This document shows, in pieces, positions 33,051-40,250 of a stretch of 64,000 nucleotides of DNA. The stretch is from positions 1-64,000 of the forward strand of contig JBBDJH010000002.1 in NCBI GenBank assembly GCA_040879985.1. Reading direction: 5' to 3'. Below the pieces are notes generated by a model. That model saw nothing but the letters and a program-made list of their open reading frames with translations. It was not told the origin of the DNA and made no database searches. A program made the translations under genes and the position numbers. This DNA comes from VRUE01 sp040879985. Lineage in GTDB: Bacteria > Actinomycetota > Thermoleophilia > Solirubrobacterales > 70-9. Position 1 is the first letter of the stretch, and each line of letters begins with the position of its first letter.

Positions 33051-33231
33051 GACGACGCTGGTTGGCTTCGCCCTTGCCGCCTTCCGCCCGCGCTTCTGCT
33101 CGCCGGTCGGCGATTAGCTCATCGACCAGGCTCCGGTCAGGAGCCACGTCGGCAAAGAGCCCACGCAACCGTTTGGCCGCTGCGCGGCGACGTTCCGCTT
33201 CTGAGCTGCTGAGTTTGGTGGCTTGAGCCAT
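33037..33231 (-). CDS. vapB: VapB-type antitoxin
   Basis: 64 aa, highly charged and helical (AERRRAAAKRLRGLFADVAP, then LVDELIADRRAEARAEGG). Its size, overlap with the PIN gene and C-terminal basic tail fit an antitoxin. The DNA-binding fold is not obvious, so it may be one of the short VapB types without a clear ribbon-helix-helix. A TACCAT box lies 6 nt before the ATG on the minus strand, giving a leaderless start. Confidence 0.75.
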   Translation of the reverse strand: MAQATKLSSSEAERRRAAAKRLRGLFADVAPDRSLVDELIADRRAEARAEGGKGEANQRRRAGR

Positions 33232-33374
33232 CGGCTGATGGTATCGCGCGTAAAGGCGCTCTGAGCAACATGGGCGAGCCGCGCCTGCTCGACCCCGACG
33301 ACGAGATCGGGATCTACGCCTGTCCCGCGCCCATTAGGCTGCGCCGGTGGGTGTAGTGGCGCTACGCTGCCCGC

Positions 33375-33792
33375 GTGGCCAAAAAATGCTTCCGCGGCTG
33401 TGGGCGTAAGGTCCGTTTCTCTAGGAAGCGGGCCTCTGAATCGGGGGCGGAAGTAGATCAGGATGCAGCACCTGACTGAGACAGTCTGGCCCCTGACGCA
33501 AGACGAGCCCGCCGAACAGGAGCAGGTCAAGCTCATGCTTGGTGAGGGTGAGGAATATCGCGAGTACTTCGCGATCCTTGCCCACGGCGGGTTGGCACCC
33601 GCTGCGCCCGGGGCGGCCCCTGGAGAAGATTTCGGCAGCCAGCTCGCGCGGACCATGGTGGATGCGGAAGCTTGGGCAGCAAGGGCGGGGCAGATGATCG
33701 ACAGGACGCAGTTCTGGGGTGCGCTGGGGCCCCAGGCGAGGCAGGTGCAGAAGCTCACGGACGCAATGTTTTCGCAGAGGCCTCCTCAGTGA
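33375..33792 (+). pseudogene. frameshifted gene with N-terminal CxxxCGRKV motif
   Basis: From GTG 33375, placed 6 nt after a TACGCT box, the frame reads AKKCFRGCGRKVRFSRKR and ends at 33477. A second frame (ATG 33463, 109 aa) continues with a helical acidic protein (LTETVWPLTQDEPAEQEQVK, then GEEYREYFAILAHG). Both together look like one gene with a small Cys motif in front, broken around 33450-33465. The 3' part might be translated separately. A sequencing error is possible. No function is known. Confidence 0.5.
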
Positions 33793-33823
33793 CGACGCCG
33801 CAGGTTTTCGACAGAAAGCCGTG

Positions 33824-34234
33824 ATGTCCGTGTTCGCGTTCGTCGGCGGTTCCCGTATCCGCCTTGGGCTGCTTGCCGTGGTCGTTGCCGTCGGAGTCTC
33901 TGGATGTGGCGAATCTTCCTCCCGCGAAGTCCCCGCCGACGCAATTGGAAACGGCGGTCTGGCGGAACCGGCCGAAAGCGAGCATGGACTCGCCGAAGCC
34001 GAAGAGGGAAGAGAAGAAGCCGAATCCCGAGCCCAAGAAGCCGAGGAAGTCCGAGAAGAGGAAGAAGACGCCAAGATCCAGGTCGAAGAAGAACGACAGC
34101 AGGCCGAATGGCAAGCCGAAGAAGAACGTGAGCATGTAGAAGCCGAAGCCGCGGAGGCAGAAGCCGAAGCTGAAGAGGCTGAAGAGGCGCGCGAAGAGGC
34201 CGAAGCCGAATATGACTACGAATACGGTTACTGA
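33824..34234 (+). CDS. Glu/Ala-rich helical lipoprotein
   Basis: 136 aa. A signal with lipobox (LGLLAVVVAVGVSGC) is followed, after a short linker, by about 85 residues made almost only of Glu, Ala, Gln and Arg in heptad-like order, ending EYDYEYGY. It would be a long, strongly acidic single helix or coiled coil anchored outside the membrane. It resembles the lipoprotein at 63101 in architecture, though that one has an 11-residue repeat. Function is unknown. Confidence 0.65.
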   Translation: MSVFAFVGGSRIRLGLLAVVVAVGVSGCGESSSREVPADAIGNGGLAEPAESEHGLAEAEEGREEAESRAQEAEEVREEEEDAKIQVEEERQQAEWQAEEEREHVEAEAAEAEAEAEEAEEAREEAEAEYDYEYGY

Positions 34235-34299
34235 TGTCTGCCGGGCATCTGGTCGACCTGGACCGAGCGGACGATAAAAGCGATTGGGACGTGGGGTAG

Positions 34300-34713
34300 A
34301 TGGCGGACTCCCAGCCACAGGGCCGCAACAGCCGGATCACGACGGGCATTGCCGGCGAGTTTCTGGTTGCCGGCGAACTCTCCAAGCGAGGCTGGATCGC
34401 CACGCTGACGGCCAAGAACACGCCGCACGTAGACGTGCTCGCAGCGAGGCCCTCGGGGGACGTGCACGCTCGCATCCAGGTAAAGACGAGATCGCCTGCC
34501 TACGCCTACGCACACCGAGTCGGGAAGAGTTTCGCCATGGACGGAGAGCGAGACTTCATCGTCTTGGTCGATCTTGGGGAAGAGGCGGATACCCCGAGCT
34601 ACTGGATCATCCCGGCGGGCGAGGCGAATCGCCTGATCACCAGCGAACAGCTCCGCACGAAAGACGTGGCCAAGTTTGAGAACCGCTGGGACCTGCTCGA
34701 CATTGGTTGCTGA
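34300..34713 (+). CDS. PD-(D/E)XK nuclease-like protein
   Basis: 137 aa. GIAGEFLVAGELSKRGW, then HVDVLAARPSGDVHARIQVK, gives the E...D...QxK arrangement of the small PD-(D/E)XK family of putative group I intron or stand-alone endonucleases. The last part (DFIVLVDLGEE, then YWIIPAGEANRL) completes the fold. The reading is by motif and fold order. It may be a DNA-end nuclease or a repair factor; no partner methylase is adjacent. It sits amid the toxin-antitoxin modules. Confidence 0.68.
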   Translation: MADSQPQGRNSRITTGIAGEFLVAGELSKRGWIATLTAKNTPHVDVLAARPSGDVHARIQVKTRSPAYAYAHRVGKSFAMDGERDFIVLVDLGEEADTPSYWIIPAGEANRLITSEQLRTKDVAKFENRWDLLDIGC

Positions 34714-34815
34714 CCTTCTCCTGCAAGCGAAGCCGGGAATCGACCGGGTCGGCCGCGCCCGCTCTGCCGGCCTCAGCGTAGATCTGCGGGTGTTGGGGGA
34801 GCGGGTGTGAGCGGC

Positions 34816-35217
34816 TCAGCCGGAGCCGGGGCGGAGGTCGCGCACCTCGCAGGGGAGATGCTGTGCGAGGTCAATGATCTCGGGGTCGCCGGTCAGAAGC
34901 TCCGCGTGCTCGGCGGCGGCAAGGGCAACCGCGAAACAGCCCGCGAGCGCCATCGGGTGCTGCGCCTTGAGCGCCGCCGCGGTGCGCATCGCCGACACTT
35001 TCGGCAGGTTCTCGGTGATCCGCGGGCGCAGCTCGTCAAGCGCCCGGTCGGCGCTGTCGGCTCCGTGGTCGCGACTCGTCCGGTAGTGGACCTCGACCAG
35101 GTTTATCCAGCTAACCGCCGGTCGTTCGCGCGCCAGAACGTCGTCGACCACGCTCGCCCCGGGCTCTTCGCCGTCGAGCCAGCACAGGATCGCCCAGGAG
35201 TCGAGGCAGGCGCGCAC
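34816..35217 (-). CDS. vapC: PIN-domain protein with a substituted active-site residue
   Basis: 133 aa from GTG 35217. Asp6 (CLDSWAILCWLD), Glu42 (INLVEVHYR) and Asp111 (LTGDPEII) are kept. The third acidic position, normally LADCFA or LADAFA, reads MALAGCFAVALA (Gly93). VapC nucleases need this Asp for magnesium, so activity may be weak or lost. The AbrB-type antitoxin gene ends 4 nt upstream. Confidence 0.8.
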   Translation of the reverse strand: MRACLDSWAILCWLDGEEPGASVVDDVLARERPAVSWINLVEVHYRTSRDHGADSADRALDELRPRITENLPKVSAMRTAAALKAQHPMALAGCFAVALAAAEHAELLTGDPEIIDLAQHLPCEVRDLRPGSG

Positions 35218-35220
35218 CGA

Positions 35221-35436
35221 TCAGTGCGGCTCGTGCTTGCGGTCTTCGAGCAGGCGCGCTGCCATTCCGCTGCCCGAGAAACGGCCGCGCAAGGAGGAGC
35301 GGCTGTCGGCTCGCCGCACGACGATTCCGTCCTCGCTGGGCTCGAAATCGACATCGGCCCCGGGCCCCAGGCCGACGCGCTCACGCAGATCCTTGGGGAT
35401 GACGACCTGTCCCTTGGCTCCCATTCGCTGAGTCAT
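35221..35436 (-). CDS. vapB: AbrB/SpoVT-type antitoxin
   Basis: 71 aa from ATG 35436. MGAKGQVVIPKDLRERVGLG is the swapped-hairpin AbrB signature, followed by VDFEPSEDGIVVRRAD and a toxin-binding tail. A TATACT box 8 nt upstream (35445-35450) fixes the start. Short palindromes around that box are candidate operator sites for autoregulation. Confidence 0.87.
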   Translation of the reverse strand: MTQRMGAKGQVVIPKDLRERVGLGPGADVDFEPSEDGIVVRRADSRSSLRGRFSGSGMAARLLEDRKHEPH

Positions 35437-35444
35437 ACACACGG

Positions 35445-35460
35445 AGTATACGGATATATC
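35445..35460 (-). promoter_or_regulatory. -10 box TATACT with overlapping palindromes (antitoxin operator candidate)
   Basis: TATACT on the minus strand overlaps GTATAC (35446-35451). It is followed by GATATATC (35453-35460). AbrB-type antitoxins bind palindromes at their own promoter, so this is a plausible operator. Confidence 0.45.
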
Positions 35461-35631
35461 GATCGAAATGGCAAGCATGTGGTTCGACGAATGGCTGGTG
35501 GCCGCTCGCGTCGCTTCAAGAGCGGTGAAAAGTCCTTTCTGGACATGTTCAGGACCTTCTATGCGGAGGCTCCTTTGGGGGATCAGGTCCCCCTCGCGGC
35601 CGACCGTCCACTCGATTGAGAGTGCCGGTAT

Positions 35632-36046
35632 CTACGAAGCCGCGGGCAGCAGCTCAAGAGCTTCGACATGCCGCGGTCGCATCGTGCCGAAGTGGCGGTG
35701 GTCGAGCGTGGCGAGCTTTGACTCGCCGAGGCGTTCTGTGACGGCGAGGACAGCGCAGTCGATGAAGCCGACTTCCAGGTCGGCGTAGGTCCGCATCAGC
35801 TCGCTGGCGCGCTCGTAATCGCTGGCGGTCAAGTCCTTGACGTCCAGCTCGCCCGCCTTGATCGTGTCGAGCAGCTTCGGGAAGGCATCTGCTCCGAGTT
35901 CGCGGCTGAGCAGGTGGTCAAGCTCGACCAGGACCGGCGCAGGGATGACGCGCCGTTCCGGGCGAGGCTGGAGCAGGGGAGCGCAGCGCTCGTGGTCCGC
36001 GTCGTCCGTGACCATCGCAGCGACCAAAGGGCGTGTCGAAGATCAG
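35632..36046 (-). pseudogene. PIN-domain toxin gene with N-terminal frameshift
   Basis: The readable frame (ATG 36027, 131 aa) starts MVAAMVTDDADHERC and keeps Glu (VLVELDHLL) and two Asp (VGFIDCAVLAV and LATLDHRHFG), but lacks the first catalytic Asp. Upstream, another frame reads LIFDTP just before a TTT run (36026-36028). Removing one T would give IFDTPLVAAMVTDD, a proper PIN start. No ATG or GTG precedes that segment. So a single-base insertion probably broke this toxin, unless it is a sequencing error. The antitoxin gene upstream is intact. Confidence 0.65.
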
Positions 36047-36282
36047 CGGAATGGTCGCGGCTCGAGCTCGTCGCGGCTCGCTCGGGCGCTGAGGTCGCTG
36101 CGCCCGGCGGTGAACGCGCCAATCAGCGAGAACGGCGGCTGTGGCACGTCGTCGCCAAGCTCGTGCTCAAGCGCTGTGTTGACGAGTTGGGGCACGGCTA
36201 CGCCGCGCTCGCCCGCGACCTTGTGGGCGATCTTGAGCAGCCTGGGGTCCACTTCGACGGTGTTTGCGGGTCTTGCAGACAT
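36043..36282 (-). CDS. VapB-like antitoxin
   Basis: 79 aa. NTVEVDPRLLKIAHKVAGER, then GVAVPQLVNTALEHEL, is the N-terminal DNA-binding part of ribbon-helix-helix-like antitoxins. The tail (FSLIGAFTAGRSDLSARAS) would bind the toxin. TAGAAT ends 6 nt before the ATG on the minus strand. It overlaps the remnant PIN gene downstream, so the module was once VapBC-like. Confidence 0.7.
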   Translation of the reverse strand: MSARPANTVEVDPRLLKIAHKVAGERGVAVPQLVNTALEHELGDDVPQPPFSLIGAFTAGRSDLSARASRDELEPRPFR

Positions 36283-36444
36283 GCCTGGATTCTATCGCCG
36301 CCGTCCCCGGTGGCCAGTTGCGTGGAGGTCCTTGGTCTCGCAGGACCGCAAGACGCCGGTCGGACTGGCGCATTTACTGGCGCATTGGCTGGATCACCGC
36401 GCCGCGATGTCGCCAGGATCGGACTGGCCAACGCCTTGCATTCC

Positions 36445-36522
36445 GCTCCAGCAAGCCCTCCACAACAGAAAACGCCCCGCCGGGGAGGCGGGGCGTTTCT
36501 GGGGTTACTACAGGGAGGAGAG
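36445..36522 (+). repeat. dispersed repeat, copy C
   Basis: About 78 bp nearly identical to copy B. The sequence following it (GTATCTCT, then GATCCGT) matches the 3' part of copy A. Confidence 0.85.
36470..36498. terminator. Rho-independent-type hairpin in repeat C
   Basis: The same 12-bp stem (AAACGCCCCGCC with GGCGGGGCGTTT) and GGGGA loop as in copy B. Confidence 0.75.
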
Positions 36523-36850
36523 ATATGTGTATCTCTATATATGTGGATCCGTGGGAGGTAGGTGGGCCCTTGATGTGCCGCGGACGGAGCCGATGGGAGT
36601 CGACTGCGCATATGAGCGGCGCCAGACCCGACCAGGAAGTTTGTGTTTCAACCTTTCAATCGGTTTCTCTCGCGAATCCTTGAATTCAGAGTACGAACAT
36701 ACGTGCGATTTGTGTGTGAGGCGAGTCACAGAGGTCTCGCCGAGGATCTCCGTCGCTCGCAGGGCGATTGTTCTACCCAATTCTAAGGTGTCGCTAAACA
36801 TTCCGCAAGGGGTTTCTGTGGATCCGCATAGACGGCTGTACGGTTCGTGC
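36523..36850 (+). other. 328-nt AT-rich region upstream of tlyA
   Basis: Base composition is visibly lower in G+C than its surroundings, with runs such as TATCTCTATATATGTG. The tlyA frame stays open through it, but I see no conserved protein. It marks the right edge of the accessory region. The tlyA -10 box lies at its end. Confidence 0.5.
36839..36844 (+). promoter_or_regulatory. -10 box TACGGT upstream of tlyA
   Basis: TACGGT ends 6 nt before GTG 36851. This decides the tlyA start against the longer open frame that runs in from further upstream. Confidence 0.55.
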
Positions 36851-37645
36851 GTGGCGAAGGCGGGCTCGAAAACGCGGATCGACGCCGTCCTGGCCGAGCG
36901 GGGGCTTTTTCCGTCGCGCTCGGCGGCCGCCGGGGCGGTGCGCGCCGGCGAGGTCCGTGTCGGCGCCGACGGCCCGGTTGCGCTGCGCCCCAGCCAGCTG
37001 GTCGATCCCGGGGCCGACTTCCGCCTCGAGCAGGGACCGCGCTTCGTTTCCCGCGGCGGGATCAAGCTCGACAACGCGCTCGCCGCCCTCGGCCTCGACG
37101 TCGACGGGCGCGATTGCCTCGACGTGGGCGCATCGACGGGCGGCTTCACCGACTGCCTGCTGCAGCGCGGCGCCGCGCGGGTGATCGCCCTCGACGTCGC
37201 CTACGGCCAGATCGACCAGAGCATGCGCGAGGATGCCCGTGTGACCGTGATCGAGCGCCTCAACGCCCGCGCCCTCACCCCGGCGGATCTGCCCTTTCGG
37301 CCCGCGCTGGCGACGGTCGACGTCTCCTTCATCTCGCTGGGCAAGCTGCTCCCCGCAATCGCCGCCTGCCTGGCGCCCGGCGGCGAGGTGCTGGCGATGG
37401 TCAAGCCGCAGTTCGAGCTCGGCCGCGAGCGGGTCCGCAAGGGCGTCGTCCACGCCGCCGCCGACCGCCACGAGGCGATCCTCGCCGTCGCGGCCGCCGC
37501 CGGCGAGGCCGGCCTGCCGGTGCGCGGCTTCGCCTCCTCCGGCCTGCCGGGGCCGAAGGGCAATCGCGAGACCTTCGTCTGGTGCGGGGGAGAGGGCGAG
37601 CCCCCGGCCGACCTCGAGGCCGCCGTCCGCGAGGTCGATCCGTGA
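36851..37645 (+). CDS. tlyA: TlyA-type rRNA 2'-O-methyltransferase
   Basis: 264 aa from GTG 36851. Residues 6-65 are an S4 RNA-binding domain (TRIDAVLAERGLFPSRSAAA). The rest is an FtsJ-like methyltransferase: FVSRGGIKLDNALAALGLDV, SAM motif DCLDVGASTGGFTDCLLQRG, then LATVDVSFISLGKLLPA and MVKPQFELGRERVRKGVV. In mycobacteria TlyA methylates 16S and 23S rRNA and confers capreomycin sensitivity. It starts the tlyA-nadK-recN-steA-steB-pyrG run and overlaps nadK by 4 nt. Confidence 0.95.
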   Translation: MAKAGSKTRIDAVLAERGLFPSRSAAAGAVRAGEVRVGADGPVALRPSQLVDPGADFRLEQGPRFVSRGGIKLDNALAALGLDVDGRDCLDVGASTGGFTDCLLQRGAARVIALDVAYGQIDQSMREDARVTVIERLNARALTPADLPFRPALATVDVSFISLGKLLPAIAACLAPGGEVLAMVKPQFELGRERVRKGVVHAAADRHEAILAVAAAAGEAGLPVRGFASSGLPGPKGNRETFVWCGGEGEPPADLEAAVREVDP

Positions 37646-38496
37646 GCGGCGAGCGCCTTGCCGCATTGATCACCCACGGGCATCCGCCTGCGACCACCGA
37701 CGCGGTCGCGCTGGCCGTCGCCGCAGCCGCGGAGGCCGGCTGGCGCCTCGTCGCCACCGCCGCGGAGGTCGCCAAGCACGGCGGCGCGGGCGATCCGATC
37801 GAAACCGTCGAGGAGCTTCCCCGTCAGGCCGACCTCTGCATCGTGCTCGGCGGCGACGGCTCGATCCTCTACGCGCTGCGCCACTTCGCCCGCAGCGGCG
37901 TCCCCGTCTTCGGCGTCAACTTCGGCACGGTCGGCTTTCTCGCCGCGGTCGAGCGCGAGGACGCGGCGGAGGGGATCCGGCGCGCCTTCGCGGGCGAGAT
38001 CGAGCCGCTCGACCTGCCCGGGCTCGAAGTCGAGATAGATGGCGCCCCGCGCGTCGCGCTCAACGACGTCGGCTTCCTGCGCCGCCCGCACGGGCGGGTC
38101 GCCGAGTTGAGCTACCGGATCGCCGACGAGGAGGTCGGCCACGTGCGCTGCGACGGGCTCGTCGCCGCGACCCCGGCCGGCTCGACCGGCTACAACCTCG
38201 CCAACCAGGGGCCGATCCTCGCCTGGGGCGTGAAGGGCTACGTGGTCTCCTACGTCGCCCCGCACTCGCTGACCGCGCGCGCCCTCGTCGTCGCCCCCGG
38301 CGACGTCCTGCACGTCGGCAACGCCGGCGGGCGCGAGCCGGTCGACGTCGCGATCGACGGCGAACACGCCGGCACGCTGGAGTCCGGCGCGGCGCTCGCG
38401 GTCCGCTTCGCCGACGGCGCCTCGCGCCTCGCCCAGCTGCCGGGAACGAGCTTCTACCAGCGGATTCGCGAGAAGTTCGGCCATTTAGCGGTCTGA
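37642..38496 (+). CDS. nadK: NAD kinase
   Basis: 284 aa from a GTG overlapping the tlyA stop. It carries the GGDGS motif (CIVLGGDGSILYALRHFARS), FGVNFGTVGFLAAVE, and the NAD-binding CDGLVAATPAGSTGYNLANQ. It phosphorylates NAD to NADP with ATP or polyphosphate. The place between tlyA and recN is conserved among actinobacteria. Confidence 0.97.
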   Translation: MSGERLAALITHGHPPATTDAVALAVAAAAEAGWRLVATAAEVAKHGGAGDPIETVEELPRQADLCIVLGGDGSILYALRHFARSGVPVFGVNFGTVGFLAAVEREDAAEGIRRAFAGEIEPLDLPGLEVEIDGAPRVALNDVGFLRRPHGRVAELSYRIADEEVGHVRCDGLVAATPAGSTGYNLANQGPILAWGVKGYVVSYVAPHSLTARALVVAPGDVLHVGNAGGREPVDVAIDGEHAGTLESGAALAVRFADGASRLAQLPGTSFYQRIREKFGHLAV

Positions 38497-38547
38497 CCCG
38501 GCCGAGACGCCCTCAGACCCCGCCGCTCGGAGTGGTACACAGGGAGT

Positions 38548-40230
38548 GTGCTGCGCGAGCTCCGGATCGAGAACCTGCTGCTGATCGAGCGGGCGGAACT
38601 GCGCCTCGGCGAGGGGCTCAACGCGATCACCGGCGAGACCGGCGCCGGCAAGACCGTGCTCGCCCACTCGCTCGACCTGCTGATGGGCGGCAAGGCGCGG
38701 CCGCAGATCGTCCGCCCAGGGGCCGGGGAGGCCTGGGTGGAGGGCGTCTTCGACCTGCCGGAGGGCCTTCTGGCCGAGCCGGAGATGGCCGATCTCGCTG
38801 CCCGCCTGCCCGAGGGGGCGGCGGAGGTCGTGCTGGGGCGCCGGGTCTCCGCCTCGGGCCGGACCGCCGCCTTCCTCGCCGGCCGCGCCGCCTCCGCCGC
38901 CGACCTGAAGCTGCTCGGCGGCCGCCTGCTCGCCTTCTACGGCCAGCACGAGCACCGCAAGCTGACGATCGCCTCGGCCCAGATGGAGGTGCTCGACGGC
39001 TTCGCCGGGGGCGACCACCTGGCCCAGCGCGAGCGCTACCGGGCGGCGCACCGCGAGTGCGCCCGGCTGGAGGCGGAGCTGGCCGAGCTGCGCGAGCGCG
39101 ACGGATCCCGCGAGCGCGACCTCGACCTCTACCGCTACGAGCTCGCCGAGATCGAGGAGGTCGCGCCCGACGTGGCCGAGGAGGCGGAGCTCTCCACCGA
39201 GCGCGAGCGGCTGCGCCATGCCGAGGGGTTGCGCGAGGCGGCCCTCGGCGCCCTGGCGAGCAGCGCCGGCGCCGACGAGGACGGCGGCGGCGCGGCCGGC
39301 GCCCTGGCCGCGGCCGCGGCGCTGCTGCACGGCGTCAACGGCGTCGACGGCGAGCTCGACGCGCTGGCCGAGCGGCTCGGCGCCCTCGCGGTCGAGCTCG
39401 ACGACGTGTCCGGCGGGCTGCGGTCCTACCTCGACGGGCTCGCGGCCGACCCCGGTCGGCTCGCCGCGATCGAGGAGCGGCTCGAAGCGATCGACCGGTT
39501 GCAGCGCAAGCACGGCGGCAGCGTCGAGTCGGTGCTCGCCCACGCCGAGCGCTGCCGCGGCGAGATCGAGCGGCTCGAGGGCGCCGAGACCCGCGGCGCC
39601 GAGGCCGAGGCCGCCCTGGTTGCCGCCGAGGCGCGGCGCGAGAAGCTCGGCAAGCGGGTCAGCAAGGGCCGCGCCGCCGCCGTCGAACCGCTGCGCAAGC
39701 GGGTCGCCGAGGCGCTGGAGGGGCTGGCGATGCCGGGCGCCGCGCTCGAGGTCGAGCTCGAGCCCCACCCCGACGGCTTCGGGCCGCACGGCCGCGAGTC
39801 GGTCGAGCTGCTGATCTCGCCCAACCCGGGGATGGCGCCGGCACCATTGCGCGACGCCGCGTCCGGCGGCGAGCTGTCGCGCGTGATGCTGGCCCTGACC
39901 GGCCTCGGCGAGGGCGCTGGGGCCGAGACGCTGGTCTTCGACGAGATCGATGCCGGGGTCGGCGGCAAGACCGCCCGCGTCGTCGGCGAGCGGCTGCGCG
40001 CGCTCGGCGAGGGCCGCCAGGTCCTCTGCATCACCCACCTTCCCCAGGTCGCCTCGCTGGCGCCGACCCACTTCCGGCTCGAGAAGGACCTCAGCGGCGA
40101 GCGCGCCGCCGCGACAGTGCAGCGGCTCGACGGCGAGGGGGTCGTCGAGGAGATCCGCCGCATGCTCGGCGGCGAGAGCCCCGACCAGGCCGCCGACAAG
40201 CACGCCCGCGAGCTGCTCGCCGCCGCATGA
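38548..40230 (+). CDS. recN: DNA repair protein RecN
   Basis: 560 aa from a GTG behind AGGGAG. It is an SMC-like ATPase with N-terminal Walker A (ITGETGAGKTVLAHSLDLL), a long coiled coil (about 150-370), and C-terminal signature and Walker B (ASGGELSRVMLALTG, then LVFDEIDAGVGGKTA). It helps join and repair double-strand breaks. nadK lies 51 nt upstream and steA 20 nt downstream. Confidence 0.97.
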   Translation: MLRELRIENLLLIERAELRLGEGLNAITGETGAGKTVLAHSLDLLMGGKARPQIVRPGAGEAWVEGVFDLPEGLLAEPEMADLAARLPEGAAEVVLGRRVSASGRTAAFLAGRAASAADLKLLGGRLLAFYGQHEHRKLTIASAQMEVLDGFAGGDHLAQRERYRAAHRECARLEAELAELRERDGSRERDLDLYRYELAEIEEVAPDVAEEAELSTERERLRHAEGLREAALGALASSAGADEDGGGAAGALAAAAALLHGVNGVDGELDALAERLGALAVELDDVSGGLRSYLDGLAADPGRLAAIEERLEAIDRLQRKHGGSVESVLAHAERCRGEIERLEGAETRGAEAEAALVAAEARREKLGKRVSKGRAAAVEPLRKRVAEALEGLAMPGAALEVELEPHPDGFGPHGRESVELLISPNPGMAPAPLRDAASGGELSRVMLALTGLGEGAGAETLVFDEIDAGVGGKTARVVGERLRALGEGRQVLCITHLPQVASLAPTHFRLEKDLSGERAAATVQRLDGEGVVEEIRRMLGGESPDQAADKHARELLAAA

Positions 40231-40250
40231 ATAGCGGCTAACCTCACACG

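Noticed and set aside
33270..33356. 28-codon frame MGEPRLLDPDDEIG
   Set aside because: No start signal, no family resemblance and no partner gene; too short to support.
33864..34139. Lys/Pro-rich frame overlapping the Glu-rich lipoprotein
   Set aside because: It is a shifted reading of the GAA/GAG/GCC-rich repeat codons; the Glu-rich frame has a proper signal peptide and lipobox.
35837..37645. A 602-residue protein ending in TlyA
   Set aside because: The part before 36851 has no conserved sequence and crosses antitoxin genes and repeat C. A TACGGT box and GTG at 36851 give a TlyA of normal size.
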